Shown here: piece by piece, positions 38,042 through 51,374 of the stretch
How positions within the stretch are numbered: position 1 is the first letter of the stretch
How the letters are laid out: each line of letters starts with the position of its first letter
Source of the DNA: Theocolax elegans
Taxonomy: Eukaryota; Arthropoda; Insecta; Hymenoptera; Cerocephalidae
Assembly: GCA_026168455.1 (NCBI GenBank)
Contig: CM047429.1
Span: 57,541,623-57,605,622, forward strand
Direction of reading: 5' to 3'
DNA: 64,000 nucleotides
Made by a program: the position numbers and the translations under genes
Notes under the pieces: model-generated
The model's input: only the letters and a program-made list of their open reading frames with translations
What the model was told of the DNA's origin: nothing
The model's database searches: none

Positions 38042-41000
38042 GTGAGCTCTCGCACTTTTTCAAATGAATGAGAAAGCATACCAAAAGGGTTTACCTTGTG
38101 GATTATTCATCTACCTTGTAAATTGTTTGCTCAAGTAAGTGATTCCTGGTTATTATGGAAGTGGGTATGTTCAGATTGATTGAATTTTTATGACTTATGA
38201 TTACCGTTTTTTATTGAGAAAATTTAATTAAAAGTAGATATTTCCAAGGATAATTTTTGGTTTTATTTTTTTAAATGTGCAAGTGTTAAAATTAGTGATT
38301 TTTACTGTGATTTAGTTTTATTAAACCAGGCACTAGTTTTTCATAAATGTTTACGTTAAATGTTTCTAAATAAATCGTCTATATTCGATGGTTACTACGA
38401 AATATAGCATTTTTATTGGATACGTTACAAACTTTACTGTGGCATATTCTCAGTGTGAGTGTCACTGACTGGTTTAATTAAATTCTTGATAAATATAAAA
38501 AAGATTTTCCATATCCCCTAAAATTTTTTTATTAAATATTGAAAAATCCCCTATTATGGTTAAAACCAAACTTTTTCGTTACCGTTAGGTACATTAACCG
38601 AAAACCTTTTATTACAGGCAATTTAAAAACGCTTTGTACATCGAAACCGAGCACAGGACATAATAGCACATCCATCCGACGAATTAAGCTTTTATGCGCC
38701 AGGTAACGATTACTTGGTGCGAAAATTACGTACGCAATCCTTCACAGCTCGACCATAACTTCATCATTGGTTACTTCATTGTGTCCAACTTGAAAAAAAA
38801 GACTGATCCTGCGTAGTTTATATGTTTACTTTCCCACATTTTGTGAAATTATATATTTCTATAATTATCCCGCGAACTAATTGCACGTGTATCAGAGGTT
38901 TGTGTTGTTCTCGTCCATCGATCACTTTTCTTTGCGGGTTTGTCGTGCAAACCAGTGTAAGAATTTTTCAAAGAGCTACGATTGTTTTTTAATCTCTCTG
39001 GCTGAATATAAGGATTTAAACATTTTTAAATTTCTCAACTGCACATCCTTCTGATGTTATTGCGGATACCCAGTTGGATACACTTTGTATTTTTAATACG
39101 ATATAAATGGATTGCAATCGCCTAAAGAACTGTGAATTTTATATAACACGTTTTATACCAGACTGTTAATTCGTTATTTTAATTTTAATTTAAATATTAA
39201 TTTAGAATAACGATACTAAAAATAGATACTTACACCAATGACATATGCAGATATTAATGTACAAAAATGTTATCGCTAATGTGATTAGATTTGCAAACCT
39301 CTTTTTAATATCAAACGCTGTTTTTTCACGACATATTTCTAAAATGTTTCTTTATATAATTTTAAACTTATAATGATAAACTTATTTAGATTTAAAACTT
39401 TCTGTACATAAAATATATAAAATTATCTCTGTTATGAAATAATACGTGTACAAAATCCCCGTTGAGCTGGCAACAAGGTTTATATAAATTAAATATCTCT
39501 CGGCTGATATCAAATTTCTAAGTGTTTTTGTCAATTAAAATTATGCATTCGCGTAACTATTACGATTTCTAATTGTTGACTGAGCACATAAACAAGACCA
39601 AAGTATGAAAAATAAAATATTAATTTAACGATTTGATTGGAAGTTGTGAATTTAATATTTTTTGCTTTTGTTTAGGATATTAAAAGAAAACACAACTTAC
39701 ATAGTTTCTGAACGTAAGTTATGTTTATGTAACTATAAATTTGCAACCGTAATATTTTTATTTTACGCAATGTACGTTTTATTCCTATTTTTATTACGGT
39801 TTCTACGAAAAAACGATAAACTAATAGTGTTACATATTTTTCATTCGCTATATACCAAACGATTAAACAAGTATCTTACGTTCGAAGATTAGAAAATGAG
39901 GTAATAATTATTTAAGAAATTTCGTAAGGGATAAATATGTTTAATGTAGGATACGACAAGGAATTAACTTATTTAATTTCTAACTGTAATTATATTTATT
40001 GTCCATTGTTTAACGACTTATAATTATTATTCAAGTGCTGCTTACGTAATATTAGTTTTTATTTTTAAGATATTAAAATGATTTTATTTACATTTCATTC
40101 AAATACATTTGTATTTAGGAGATCGTATTATACATGTGTCATCAATATTAATTTTCGTAAGTGAATATGGCTTTTTAGAAATATATTTATGTATTTTACC
40201 TTTCGTCGTTAAGTTGTACTCGATAAATGTCTAATTTTTATAACATTTATAATCAATATCTTAAAACTGTAATGTTTAAATCGATTTATTAAAACTATTT
40301 TAATACATTAATTGAAACTTGTTAAATTTAAGTGAATTTCAAACTATCGTTTACCGTTAATAGACATCCAAGTTGCGTAAGAGCGATTAATGTTTGATAC
40401 TTAAGAAGGAAGTTAAGTAACTGAATTCCTTATTCCATACATTTAACACGTACCATGTCTTATTTTTCATGTATTCGTTAAAAAAATCTAGTGAGTATTG
40501 GCATTTCTCTAATTAAATAATTCCACGAATTACTTTCATTTTTTTCCACGTCAATTATTTAATATATTAAACTGTGCCGATGTTACAACTAAATTCCGTA
40601 ACTATAAAGACATTTACAAGTCTCTTTAGATTTATTAATTCGTACTCTTACGTTGTACTATAAATTAATCCCGAGCATATGAAATTGGTTTGATGATCAA
40701 TCCTGTGGTAAAAGGTTTGAAATTTCATGTTAGTTTTTTATGTGACAAGAAGCCAATACGGTACGTCGTGCAATTTATTTAAATATTTAGTAATGAACGA
40801 GAACCCAGCAATTATTCGTTTCGAAATTAATGTTTTATTTTCGAGATATAATCGTGTATATCTAAAAGTGAAAAATAAATATTATAAACTCATCGGTTTG
40901 TTTAATTACGACGTATTCGTTTAGAATATTAATCTGTTGTAATAATTCACTATGCTTGCTAAATAATTGTTACATCTTAATAAATGAACGTCCAATCGTA

Positions 41001-44000
41001 AAAAGCACGGTAGCAACTACAAAATAGTTAGTAATCTTTTTGATCCGATTAGCTAAAAAAAAAAAGTTGTATTTAAACCCAAGTAGTACTCCCACAAATT
41101 TGATTTACGTTAAATACCCAGGCTAGTGAAGGATTGCCATTAGAAAGTTACGAGATCAAATTGAGTCGAGGAAACGCAGTCATTTGGGTCAATTGAAGCC
41201 ATGCGACGAACCTTTGTTCGCGTAGCGAACGAGCTCTCGCACACATGTAAATTTCGATGAATGGATTCTTTGAAAGTAAAATGTGAAATGTCATTTTGAT
41301 TAATGCCAATCATTTGATTAATCCAAAATTGGCTAATACCAATCGGCAAGTTTATTTTTATACCAACTCGTTAACTAGTTCACAGTTTCTAACGAACTGC
41401 AGAGACTAAGTGCGTGTATGTCTGTGTGTACGTGTAAAAGCACTTTTAATTCAAAGATATGCAGTACGATCAGTTTTTTTTTTGTTCGCGTAATATCATC
41501 GAACAATTATGCAACTCCTTGTTTTTATTCCCATTAATCACGAGTTTTGTACCGTAATAATATAGTTCATTTTCAAGCAAAGTAAATTTTAACATTACAA
41601 TGACGAGTGGGTTCGAATTTATATAACGCGTTCACAAAATTATTACTTTCATATAATTCATAGTTCACGTGATTTCCATAATCTAAAAACAACGTATACA
41701 GCAAATGTAACTCTACAAACAATGCAAGGAATTGTTTATTTTAGATCTTTTCCACATGTTATACGACATGTGAATGACATTTTCCCATTATTCTTTCGTA
41801 CAGCAACCATAGGTTGAAATATGATTTTCCAGGTCAGACAGAATAAAGTACATTTCCACGATTTGTGATTTGAAAAAAAATATGTACATAGTTAACTTGA
41901 TTTTTGTTACCACGTTAGTTTATACAAATATGTATATTTCATTTTGTTATGTTGACTGAAAATTTATTGATTTTTCTTTTAAATATGCTAATTCCAAATC
42001 GTAAACTGAATGTTTATGCGTATAATTCAACTTTACTTGTGAACAGGTTTTGATCATACTTAACGACACTTGTTTTTAATTGAAATCAATAAATTATTCG
42101 GTAATGCTAGATTTATGTTTGTTTCAATTTGAACTTCTTTGTATGAAAAAAATGTTAGTTGCTCAATTAAATTATAATTAATTTAAAGCTATTAGTTTGT
42201 TGATATTAATCTAGGTTAAATTCTTAGAGTCATGTACTATGTATATATGTGCTTTGGTCTTACGAAAGGAACATTTGAGTTGTAGTTTCATAATTGAAAT
42301 TCCTTATCGAGAAAATTTTGTAATGATAACAATCAACGAAATTCGTCAAAAATAGATTTTTTTTCAAATTTACTAGTGACATAATTCACAAGCAAATATA
42401 AATAATTATTTAATTTTAATAGTATTTTTCCTGTTAACGCAACCTCAAACAACAAATATATCAATGAGTCATATTCTATAAATATAAGTAGAATGAATCA
42501 ACATTTTATCATTTTGTTTTCTTACCGAATTAAAATAATTATTTCCGCATGGGGGTCCCTTAAGTCTATTAACCTTATTATCATTTAATCGACCAATAAA
42601 TTCATTCTCGAGCAGTTAATAATTTTCCTAAGAAAATAAAATAAAATACTACTTTAAATGTATTACAGTTTAATCGATTGGTAAGTATCTATAAATATTT
42701 CTAACAATAGACATTCCGTAAAAATAAAATTTTTACCAGGTGTGAGTCATTGAATTTTTCAGATACCATGGGAAATTTAATTTACGAAAGAATGTAAATT
42801 CATCATTCGATAAGATAAAATTTAAGTTGAAATTTTAAAATTTATTTTTACATAAAAAGTAAATTATTTTTTAAAAGCGTTATCGTTAAATATAAAGAAA
42901 TGTAATATTTACTCATTATTCTATAAATTCAAATAAATTCAGTCATACAGAAAATTCGATTCACTTAAACGGGACAATATGTCGAACAAAGATCCGTTTC
43001 TTCGCATGCACACGCCCAAGTGACTTTTGTATATCGTGTAACAATTCTTGCACAATCATAAAAGAATAAACATTTCTTTCCATTTCGTTATCCGTTAAAA
43101 TGTAAAAAAATTAACTTTCACATTTTCTCCTAAAAAAAAATATTTAGAACGTCGCGATTCATCGAGCAGACAAGAAACTTTCCTAAAAAACACATACTTT
43201 TGAAAAAAATACAATGTTAAAATAATAACCTAAATAAAAAAACTAACATTTTATGAACTTACTATACTGATAATTATGAGAAAGACAAATCTTTCAGTTC
43301 GATTAAAGTAGTTTTCCCGACCTAGTTTTCCTTCAATTTGAGTTTTATCTTGAAACTTAATTACCGTTACATCATATCCTTTCATCGGGAAATCGATGTA
43401 TAGTATATACTGTGACACGACACAATATGTGCAGCTCTCATTTCTTTGCTGTGATTGTATCAGCTACCGTTTTTGGATCTATCTATATGTGTGTGTGTGC
43501 GTTTAAATTAATTCAGGCAAGTGAAAACTGGCCGAGTGTAATTACATGAAAAATTCATTACTCGACGCGTTTAAACGAGTCATTTTACTGGTAGTCTTCC
43601 AACTGTACGATGTTGTTATTCACTCACTAATTTTACGGCAACTATTTCTATAATTTATTTCGAAAACCTGAGAACTGAGGACTTTTCCTTTATTCACACA
43701 TTTGTACGTGTTGAAAGTATCTATTTACGTACAATTATTTTACAGTTTAGATTACAGAAGAAATTATTCAACCAAATAATCGGTAACAAACTTGTATATA
43801 AAAATAGTTAAATTAACAAAATTTGAATAGAATCGAAGTCATACAGGAGAGAAGTAAGTAAATAGGCGCGACTACCAATTTTCGCGTTCCCTTTAATAGT
43901 CTGCGTGCACGAAATCCGTTCAAAGGGATTAGAGGTATATGTTTGTTGCTGCAGCGGTAAACATACACATCATGATTATAATTTTAGTTCAGTTTGTACT

Positions 44001-45374
44001 GAAATAATATTTGTTTCTCCGAGTCTAATTATAATTTCAATTTTCGAGATTTTTATTCTGTACACACGGTCCGAATAAAGATTTATTTTTTTATTTGCAT
44101 TGTACTAATGCATTTACGTATGTGTGTGTGTTTTTTATATTTCTGGGAATAAAATCAAATTCTATTCAAAGAAAAAGTGTATTCACTGATTACGTATTGC
44201 ATTTCTACTTTATTTAATAACAAGTTTATATAGAATACATGACCCGCTATTTTTCTTAATTAAATTGTTCATGTAAAGTTAATATTATATTTTCTTATTT
44301 TAATGAATATATATATTATATTTAATATACATTTTATCTAAATTGGGAATTCTTGGAAGTAAATATTAATTTTGTAGAAGTTAATTAAATTTACCTAATG
44401 AACAAAAGTTGATTTTAATACTTTATACATTAACATATATTTTTCATTCGTTTCATTATTTTTCTATCGTAATTAAACGTTATATACTTCAGCCATACTT
44501 ATTTTTTTACGCGGAAACTAATTAAAAAGTTTCAAACTAGATAATAACAACGAAATGAATAATAAAATGTTGCAATGTAGTTAAAAATAAAAAAAAACCG
44601 AGCAATCGACTTTTTTAACGTTTTTTTTTTCATTAATTAATTTTCCTTCAAGCGTCGTAATATAAATATTATCTTTACTAATAGTGAACATAAATAATTA
44701 ATGAAATATTTTTTATCCAGTCATATTATCGCGTCGTATTTAAACGTGTCCACCTTATTAATGAAATTAAAATTCAAATTATTTAATTGAATGAAAAAAA
44801 ATTATGAATTTTTACCATTCATTAGGATTTTAATTATTTTACAAATAAAACTTCATATCGCTAGAAAATATTCATACAAGTATGAAGGCAAACATGAAAT
44901 TCTCTTCGCTTGCATTCATAATACGCTTGACTTTAATGAAAATAGGTTGCTCAATTTAGAGTTTACTTCGTTTTGTAACATATGTCCCGGATAAAATTAG
45001 ACTGTGAAAGTCGCTTAATTAAAATGCATTCAATACTTCAATAGAAATCCATTCAAGCATACCAAGTATAACCATCTACTAATTAATTTTGACACTTTTA
45101 TACTCTTAATGAGATTGTCTTTCTACATATTTATTAGTAAATACACTAAAGTTGAATTAACAAACTTTATGCCATACCTATTTTTCTTTCGCATACTTAT
45201 TGCGAAGCAAGTATTTTTATTCCATTAGTAAATAAGTTTCCCAGCATAATAAACAAAGCTATTTACATATGAATTTGGAAATTTAGTAGCATTCACCCAA
45301 ACGACTTGAAAAGTTCACTTCATTGATTTTAAACGAGGGAATAAAATTGCACTTTATCCCTAGAGAGTACAAAT
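38042..45374. other. Long AT-rich spacer
   Basis: No gene, RNA gene or mobile element recognised. Small inverted repeats occur at 38696-38720 (11-base arms with two G-T pairs, CGA loop) and 41216-41230 (GTTCGC/GCGAAC, GTA loop). Two TGATTAAT words and three CCAAT boxes cluster at 41297-41343. Confidence 0.6.
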
Positions 45375-45406
45375 ACTTTTTAGTCCCGACAGACACTTTT
45401 TAGTCC
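45375..45406. repeat. Short 20-base-period tandem duplication
   Basis: ACTTTTTAGTCC occurs at 45375-45386 and again at 45395-45406, with a related C-rich/A-rich spacer. It is a two-copy local duplication. Confidence 0.6.
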
Positions 45407-45540
45407 AGGCATTTAAATTGATATATAAAGAAAAAAAATATTAAATTGTCGTTGCTGTCAAATATTGTAACCTTCTCCAAAATAACTTTAGTACATAATT
45501 ATATACAGTTCGGAAGTAAGAGGCGATATTCCTTTAGATG

Positions 45541-45595
45541 TGTTACTAACTTTCAGTGAATAAATGTATTACTAACTCCTTCAGTGCATAAATAA
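45541..45595. repeat. Short tandem duplication (about 26-28 base unit)
   Basis: Two imperfect copies share TTACTAACT (45543-45551 and 45569-45577), CAGTG (45554-45558 and 45582-45586) and an ATAAAT tail. This is typical replication slippage. Confidence 0.6.
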
Positions 45596-48500
45596 CTACT
45601 ACCAATGCGTCCGCTCATTTCTTTGATTGAAAACAGCTGTTCCATATTACTTACCAATTTACAATATACTTATAACCATCCGAAAGTGGCATGGAAAAAA
45701 AAGAAGCTATCAAAAGCGGATTAAAAATGTTTTTGGCAAATGCATATATATATCTAAAAACTGTTTCAAAGGCGAAACGATAAATACTTACATTGATAAT
45801 GAAATCTTGATTTTAGACTGCTATAAGTATTGGAAACTGAATTAAAATAGATACGGAGTCATGGTCATTCTATTAATTGGAAGATTACAGGAAGAAAAGT
45901 GGTTTCATTCAAGCTATTAACAGGTTATTTTTTGCTACCCATTTCCAAGCAAAGTGCCTTTTTTTAAATAGACTAATTTCTACTAGGGTAGTAGTTAAAA
46001 ATTTTCGTGTTAAAATATAAATTACGTACCACCGATTACAATAATGGCTTGGGCAATTATAATTAGGAAATTCTGGATTTTATAAAGGAAAACGCAATTA
46101 AAAAGGAACTCTAGTAAAATAGTCAGTAAAAAAAACGATGTAATGGATTTAAAAGACAATACGTATACAATTAAATATAAAAAAAAATACCACAATAAAT
46201 ATGTAAAGGAAAAAAAATAGAACATTCCGGTTTCTTAATAAACATATTGTAAAATAACTTTCGAACACCCATTAATGCAAAATGGACCAAGCAATAAATA
46301 TAGCAATCATTACAAGATTTGAATTATTGGTAAATCCTAATGAAGAAAAATAGAAAAAGCGGTAACCTCGATAAATCCTTAACAATGGGAAATCTAACAT
46401 TTAGTAACAAAGTGCATTTATCATAAACGTCCGTCATCGTCCAAATCATCGGCGGGTCATTAATTTAACTCGATGCAACTCATGATTTTATCAGCCTTCA
46501 GGCAGATACGCGCGATTCTCAATATTTTTTTTTTCATCTGATATAAACCCTTACGTAAACTCGTATGTTTTGCTGACCTCCTGGATTCTTCCGGTTCACA
46601 AACGTATATTTTTTACAGCATAGCAAAGTTTCGGTAAATTGACCCGAAAGCAGTGCGGATTGGATAATTTATTATGGATTTCGCAATATAAATTAAGTAG
46701 TGCACGTGTTTAATGCTTCATTTACTTTGATTCTTTCGTTGATATCGTATAGCACTTGCACGGTGTAGTAGTGTATCTTAAGTGGTTATTTGTAATCTTT
46801 CGCATACATGAATGAGAATATGTATATATATATATTTTTTCTGAACTTACCTAATTTATTAGGAGAATTAAAGTTCGTGCAATAGTTAATCGCGAATTTT
46901 CTGTATAAGTGTTTGTATATACGTGTCCGAATTACTTTTTTTATCGATGTAATATATATCACGATCTAGGTTAAATTTGATAGAAAGTAGGGACCGAGTA
47001 TTACTTAATGTTATACAATTTCAATCAACGACTCTTTAAATTTGCTAACTTCTTGTCAACATCGTCGAATACTGATACGGCAATAACAAGATAATATATA
47101 CACTTTATTTTCTTTTACGTTGTATACCACTCAGTTTTAATTTATAGATTTTAAAGTGAGAATATTATAAATATATATATTTAATTAATTAACGCCACAA
47201 TTGTATCGATACAATTCATAATCATATAAAATGTATCAACTGTATAATATATCGGCGCAACTAAGTATTTCGAAAATTACTTGATTTTAAATTATTTATT
47301 AATACTTAATCTACTCCGAGTACAATGTTGTATTTTGATTTTTATGTTAATCTTACCCAACCCTCGGTGTAATAAATTTAAGATAAATAATCTCATCGAC
47401 GTTTAAATTAGTTTGACTGATTACTTGTACAATAGCACGTTCATTTTTTAAATACAAAATTAATCGATGGAGCAAATTATTTATTCTCCGTTCTCGAATA
47501 CAACGTTAGCTACGTAACATTAAAAATATCTATTACCTGGTAACCTATAATTTTCTAATACACGTAAAACTGCTTCGTGTTATCTTGATATCGTATATAT
47601 ATATACGTATATACGTTAGTTGCAAATTTTACAAGGGTTAATACTCGAGATAATGTTTCTTAATTTACGCTATACGTTTCTAAACTGAAATAATATTATC
47701 GAGAAAATGTGTAACGTTGTGAAAAATTACTTGTTATTACTTTTCAATGGTACTTATTTATGATTATCTTGTACGTATATGTATCTGTACAGGTTTGTGC
47801 GAGTGCGCGTGTGTATGCATTTCACACCTATAGGAGTTAGATGCAGTTGTAATAATCTGTCGAGCAATATCTTACTCAATGGTTTTCTCTCGCATATATT
47901 TCACAAGCTCATCAAGACTCATCAGAGCTGTCTTAACTCTCTTGGACGTACATTTGTAGAGGATTTACCGCTTTGTGCATTTAAAACAGTATCTCTATGC
48001 ATGCGCCATACGCGTGCTATAAATACTTTTTGTTGTTGAAATATCTTTTTATCTTTTAACATGTTCCAACCTATGCATAACTTAATTTGTTTAACCACTA
48101 TCTAAACTTTTTTATTATTGTTAAATACTTTTGTTTATCGCAATAATGGTATTAACGTGTAATCGTAAGGAAATTGCATTTCTTTTTAATTTAATTATAA
48201 AATTATACGATTTGTTACTTGTAAAAGAGGATTTCAAAACTATTATCCCATTTGATCAAGAAAATAAATTAACCAAGTTGAATTTGCGGTACGCTCTGTT
48301 TCTTAAGAAACTATTTATTCAATTGTTTCGTGAATGCTAATATTGATCAGACTATTACTATGTTATTCTGAAGTTAAATAACAATTGTTCCACTTTCTGA
48401 TGGTGGCTTGAAAAATCATCTAGTAAATCAATTGCGCTTCGCACTAATTATTCGTTACGTAGTGCGTGAGCGTCGAAAAACTATTTTCAAATTAACAAGT

Positions 48501-49376
48501 TAAAATGGAATTTAATTAATTTATTGACATAACGAATTTTCAATACTGATTCAAATTATCCAGATTTATAATTGTACTTCAAGTTAATCCAATATATTTA
48601 AATATACACATATATTTGTAGCAGATAATCACTTCTTGATTTGAATTATGGATAGAAAGTTAAATATTGCATTTATACGTGATGAAATTATAAACATTTA
48701 TCGGTGTAAATAATTTAAGAGGCCACTCTAATGTAGCTGGAGGCGAAACAATTACAATCTTAAACATATATTGAGTAACTCAAAAGCAATTAAGCGATAT
48801 ACTTATAAACGTCAGTTCTATAAAGGTAAATGAAACTTAGATGATCATCAGAAATTCATTTGATCTATTCTGGTTCGTGTTCGTAAGGCTTGGTTGTACT
48901 TTTTTCACACTATCATATTTTTTTAAATCACTTTTAAATTTGATCTCTTATCATCTGAATTGAAAACAATTGGTAAAAATTTGAGTATTGCATTATTATG
49001 CAAGTTTTTTAATAGCTTCTCGTATAATTCTGTACAATCGTCAGCTTTACGTTAATCGTAAATAATTTTCGAGGTGTAATGTTTAATAAGAATTTTTATT
49101 TTTCCTTTTTTAGAAAAAAAACATTGTTTCCATTATTGACAACATATTTGAAAGGAAAAAAATGAAACTTTATGATCATTTGCTTATCCGTAATCACTTA
49201 GATTCCTAATCCTTTCCTTAAACCAACTGATAGTATTAGGCAGCCCGGTGTTTAACTGTAACAGTTTTATTAACTCTCTAAAAACCTTTTCGAAATCGGT
49301 CGGCCCAACTTATTCATTTACCGTCACATCCCGCAAGGTTCCTTCATCCATATTAGCTAGGTTGCATCAATGTTAT
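45596..49376. other. AT-rich spacer
   Basis: No gene or element recognised. Frames of up to 86 codons (for example 47779-48039) show no family signature. Confidence 0.55.
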
Positions 49377-49511
49377 AACTTTTAACAACGCTAGGCTGTT
49401 AAAAGTTTCATAGTCTCGCTTTTATGGGGTATTTGTTCCGCCGTCAAATCAGTTTCAACTTTTGTCGTTGAAACTATACTGAAAGGTATGCGCACCTGGA
49501 CGGGTGCGCAT
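49377..49511. other. Three consecutive perfect hairpins
   Basis: Three perfect inverted repeats lie within 135 bases: AACTTTTAACA with TGTTAAAAGTT (49377-49387 and 49397-49407, 9-base loop); AGTTTCAAC with GTTGAAACT (49451-49459 and 49467-49475, 7-base loop); and ATGCGCACC with GGTGCGCAT (49488-49496 and 49503-49511, 6-base loop). No repeat sequence is shared between them. The cluster suggests a structured RNA, a mobile-element end or a regulatory array. The sequence alone does not decide. Confidence 0.4.
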
Positions 49512-49582
49512 CTTCTACGTATATCTATGCGTATTTGTGTATGCGTGTATGTATGTATATAGAATGTATGTATTAGATACAT

Positions 49583-49816
49583 CTACAATGCGCGTCTTCT
49601 TTTCTTCGTCGTGTAGGTGAGCGACCGGTTGTTGTGCGCATAGCGACCGGTGCCACCGAAGTTATTGGATTTTCCGAATTCCGCCTGGTCGTTTCCCTCT
49701 GGCATCGCGATGACCCTATATACCTCCCAAATACGTGAATATTGCACTGCTAAGCTCGTTCCCTTCCGAGTTCTGATCAATTTCAACTGATATAGGGGTT
49801 GATCTTTGATTCTCAT
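49583..49816 (-). CDS. Unrecognised 77-codon open frame in G+C-richer patch (doubtful)
   Basis: The ATG has a favourable context (AAAG before it). The peptide is basic, with Gly/Asn-rich and Lys/Arg-rich stretches toward the C-terminus (about residues 48-75), and ends at a TAG. Immediately downstream in the same frame another open stretch runs to 49391, interrupted only by that stop and a TA/CA-rich segment, so a small intron or a decayed reading frame is conceivable. The word GCGACCGGT is directly repeated at 49621-49629 and 49643-49651. I recognise no domain and cannot exclude chance. Confidence 0.18.
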   Translation of the reverse strand: MRIKDQPLYQLKLIRTRKGTSLAVQYSRIWEVYRVIAMPEGNDQAEFGKSNNFGGTGRYAHNNRSLTYTTKKRRRAL

Positions 49817-49971
49817 CTTTCTTTTAAATTATAGCATTACTTCCTTACAGGAAATTCTTTTCATTATGTTTCTATTTTGTCTCATCATTTTCTTTAATTA
49901 GCGTTTAACAATATTTTAAATATTTTAAATATAATTTTAATAAGCGGTTACAAGGAAAATAATGGTTTGCT

Positions 49972-50330
49972 TTAACGGGATGTCAAAGTTAGAAAATGGT
50001 CATTTGTTACATTTTTAAATAAACAAAAGAATCAGTTTTCGAAAGAAATCCCGTCTGTCAGTCTCTCAGGCATGTTTTAAATAATATACCCAAATTTTCC
50101 AGATTTTTAATCCATAATTTGATCACGATGTTTGGGTTGATAGGTTACGTTTTTTTTTACTAAAAATTATTGACCATAGAATGTTTATTTAATTATTACT
50201 AGGAAAATTACTTTTAATAAAAAAATCAATCCTTTAGAGCCTACCTTATGTTTTAAAATATCAATATGAATTTTTTCAGATTTTTAATTCAATATTTTCC
50301 ATAAAATTTTTGGATAAAAAATGGCTTTGA
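49972..50330 (+). mobile_element. TTAA-type inverted-repeat element, copy A (3' truncated)
   Basis: It begins TTAACGGGATGTC and is alignable with copies B (reverse complement) and C for about 350 bases, including blocks TTTTTAAT(T/C)CA and ATTTGATCACGATG-like. The similarity fades near 50320-50330 and no terminal TTAA end is found, so the right end is lost. It has no coding capacity. Confidence 0.65.
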
Positions 50331-50631
50331 CAAATTTGATTTCGCAAATATCTTTGGAAAGATTGTTTCACAGGCAAAAACAATAAGAAATGTATATTAA
50401 TAATCAAGTGACTAATCCGATTTAATAGGACATTCAGAGTTTAGAATACCATAAGGGTTGGGATTCCATTAAATGGGCGTACATAGTGGAAAAAAGTGTT
50501 TCACGACTATACCGATTAACAAACTAGTTTTCGTATTCATTTCCTAACAATGTGACCATATTAAACATGTTGATTTCTATCAGGGTTTCAGGTTATGTTG
50601 CATAAGAATTACAGTTTCATACTATTCTTCG
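50331..50631. other. Spacer between element copies
   Basis: AT-rich DNA that I cannot align with copies A-C. It may be pre-insertion sequence or another decayed element. Confidence 0.5.
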
Positions 50632-51020
50632 TTAACGGGATGTCGGACCCAAGTTAGAGGGATCTACACATTTCAACGTAAGAAGTATGTTGGAAATATT
50701 GAATTAAAAATCTAAAAATAATCATAAGGGTAGTTTAAAACAAAAGCGAGGGTATGGAGTTTTGATATTTTAAGAAAATATTATTTTGTTAATAATAATT
50801 GAATAAACAATTTTTGGTCGGTAATTATTGGTCTAAATAGGCTTGAATTTTCAACGCAAAAATCATAATTAAATTATAAATTTAAAAATCTGAAAAAATT
50901 TGAGTATACTATTTAAAACATACCTAAGGGCATAGCGTTTAGAATTTTTTAAAATATTTGTTCTTTTGTTTATAAAAAAATAATAATAATGACCATTTTC
51001 TAAGTCTGACATCCCCTTAA
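50632..51020 (-). mobile_element. TTAA-type inverted-repeat element, copy B (full length, inverted)
   Basis: It starts TTAACGGGATGTC and ends GACATCCCCTTAA, so terminal inverted repeats of about 13 bases include a TTAA at each end. Length is 389 bases, in the opposite orientation to A and C. TTAA target sites are characteristic of the piggyBac superfamily (and Sola3). A TA target site with one extra base per side, as in Tc1/mariner MITEs, would also fit. It has no open frame of note, so it is a non-autonomous MITE. It contains an imperfect internal duplication of about 180 bases. Confidence 0.75.
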
Positions 51021-51374
51021 GGGGATTCAAAAAATGGTAATTTTTTACTTTTTTATAAACAAAATCTTGTATGTCAAGCCCTTAGGTATTAAATAATATA
51101 CCAAAATTTTTCCAAATTTTTAAATCCATAATTTGATTACGATGTTTGGGTTGAAAGTTTATGCCTTTTTTGACTAATAATTACCGACTAAAAATAGTTT
51201 ACTCAATTATTATTTAAAACATGATTTTTTTTTTAAAAAATCAAAACGTCAAGCTTTTCCTTAAGTTTTAAGCTATCTGCATGCATTTTTTCAGATTTTT
51301 AATTCAATATTTTAGATATAATTTTTGGGTTGAAAAGTGCAGATTCCTATAATTTAGGTCCGAAAATCCGTTAA
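51017..51374 (+). mobile_element. TTAA-type inverted-repeat element, copy C (full length)
   Basis: It begins TTAAGGGGATTC and ends AAAATCCGTTAA, 358 bases, aligning along its length with the reverse complement of copy B. Its first TTAA is the last TTAA of copy B, so the two are abutted head to head with a single shared target site. The same internal duplication is visible: one module at about 51081-51165 and its relative at about 51259-51342. It is non-coding. Confidence 0.75.
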
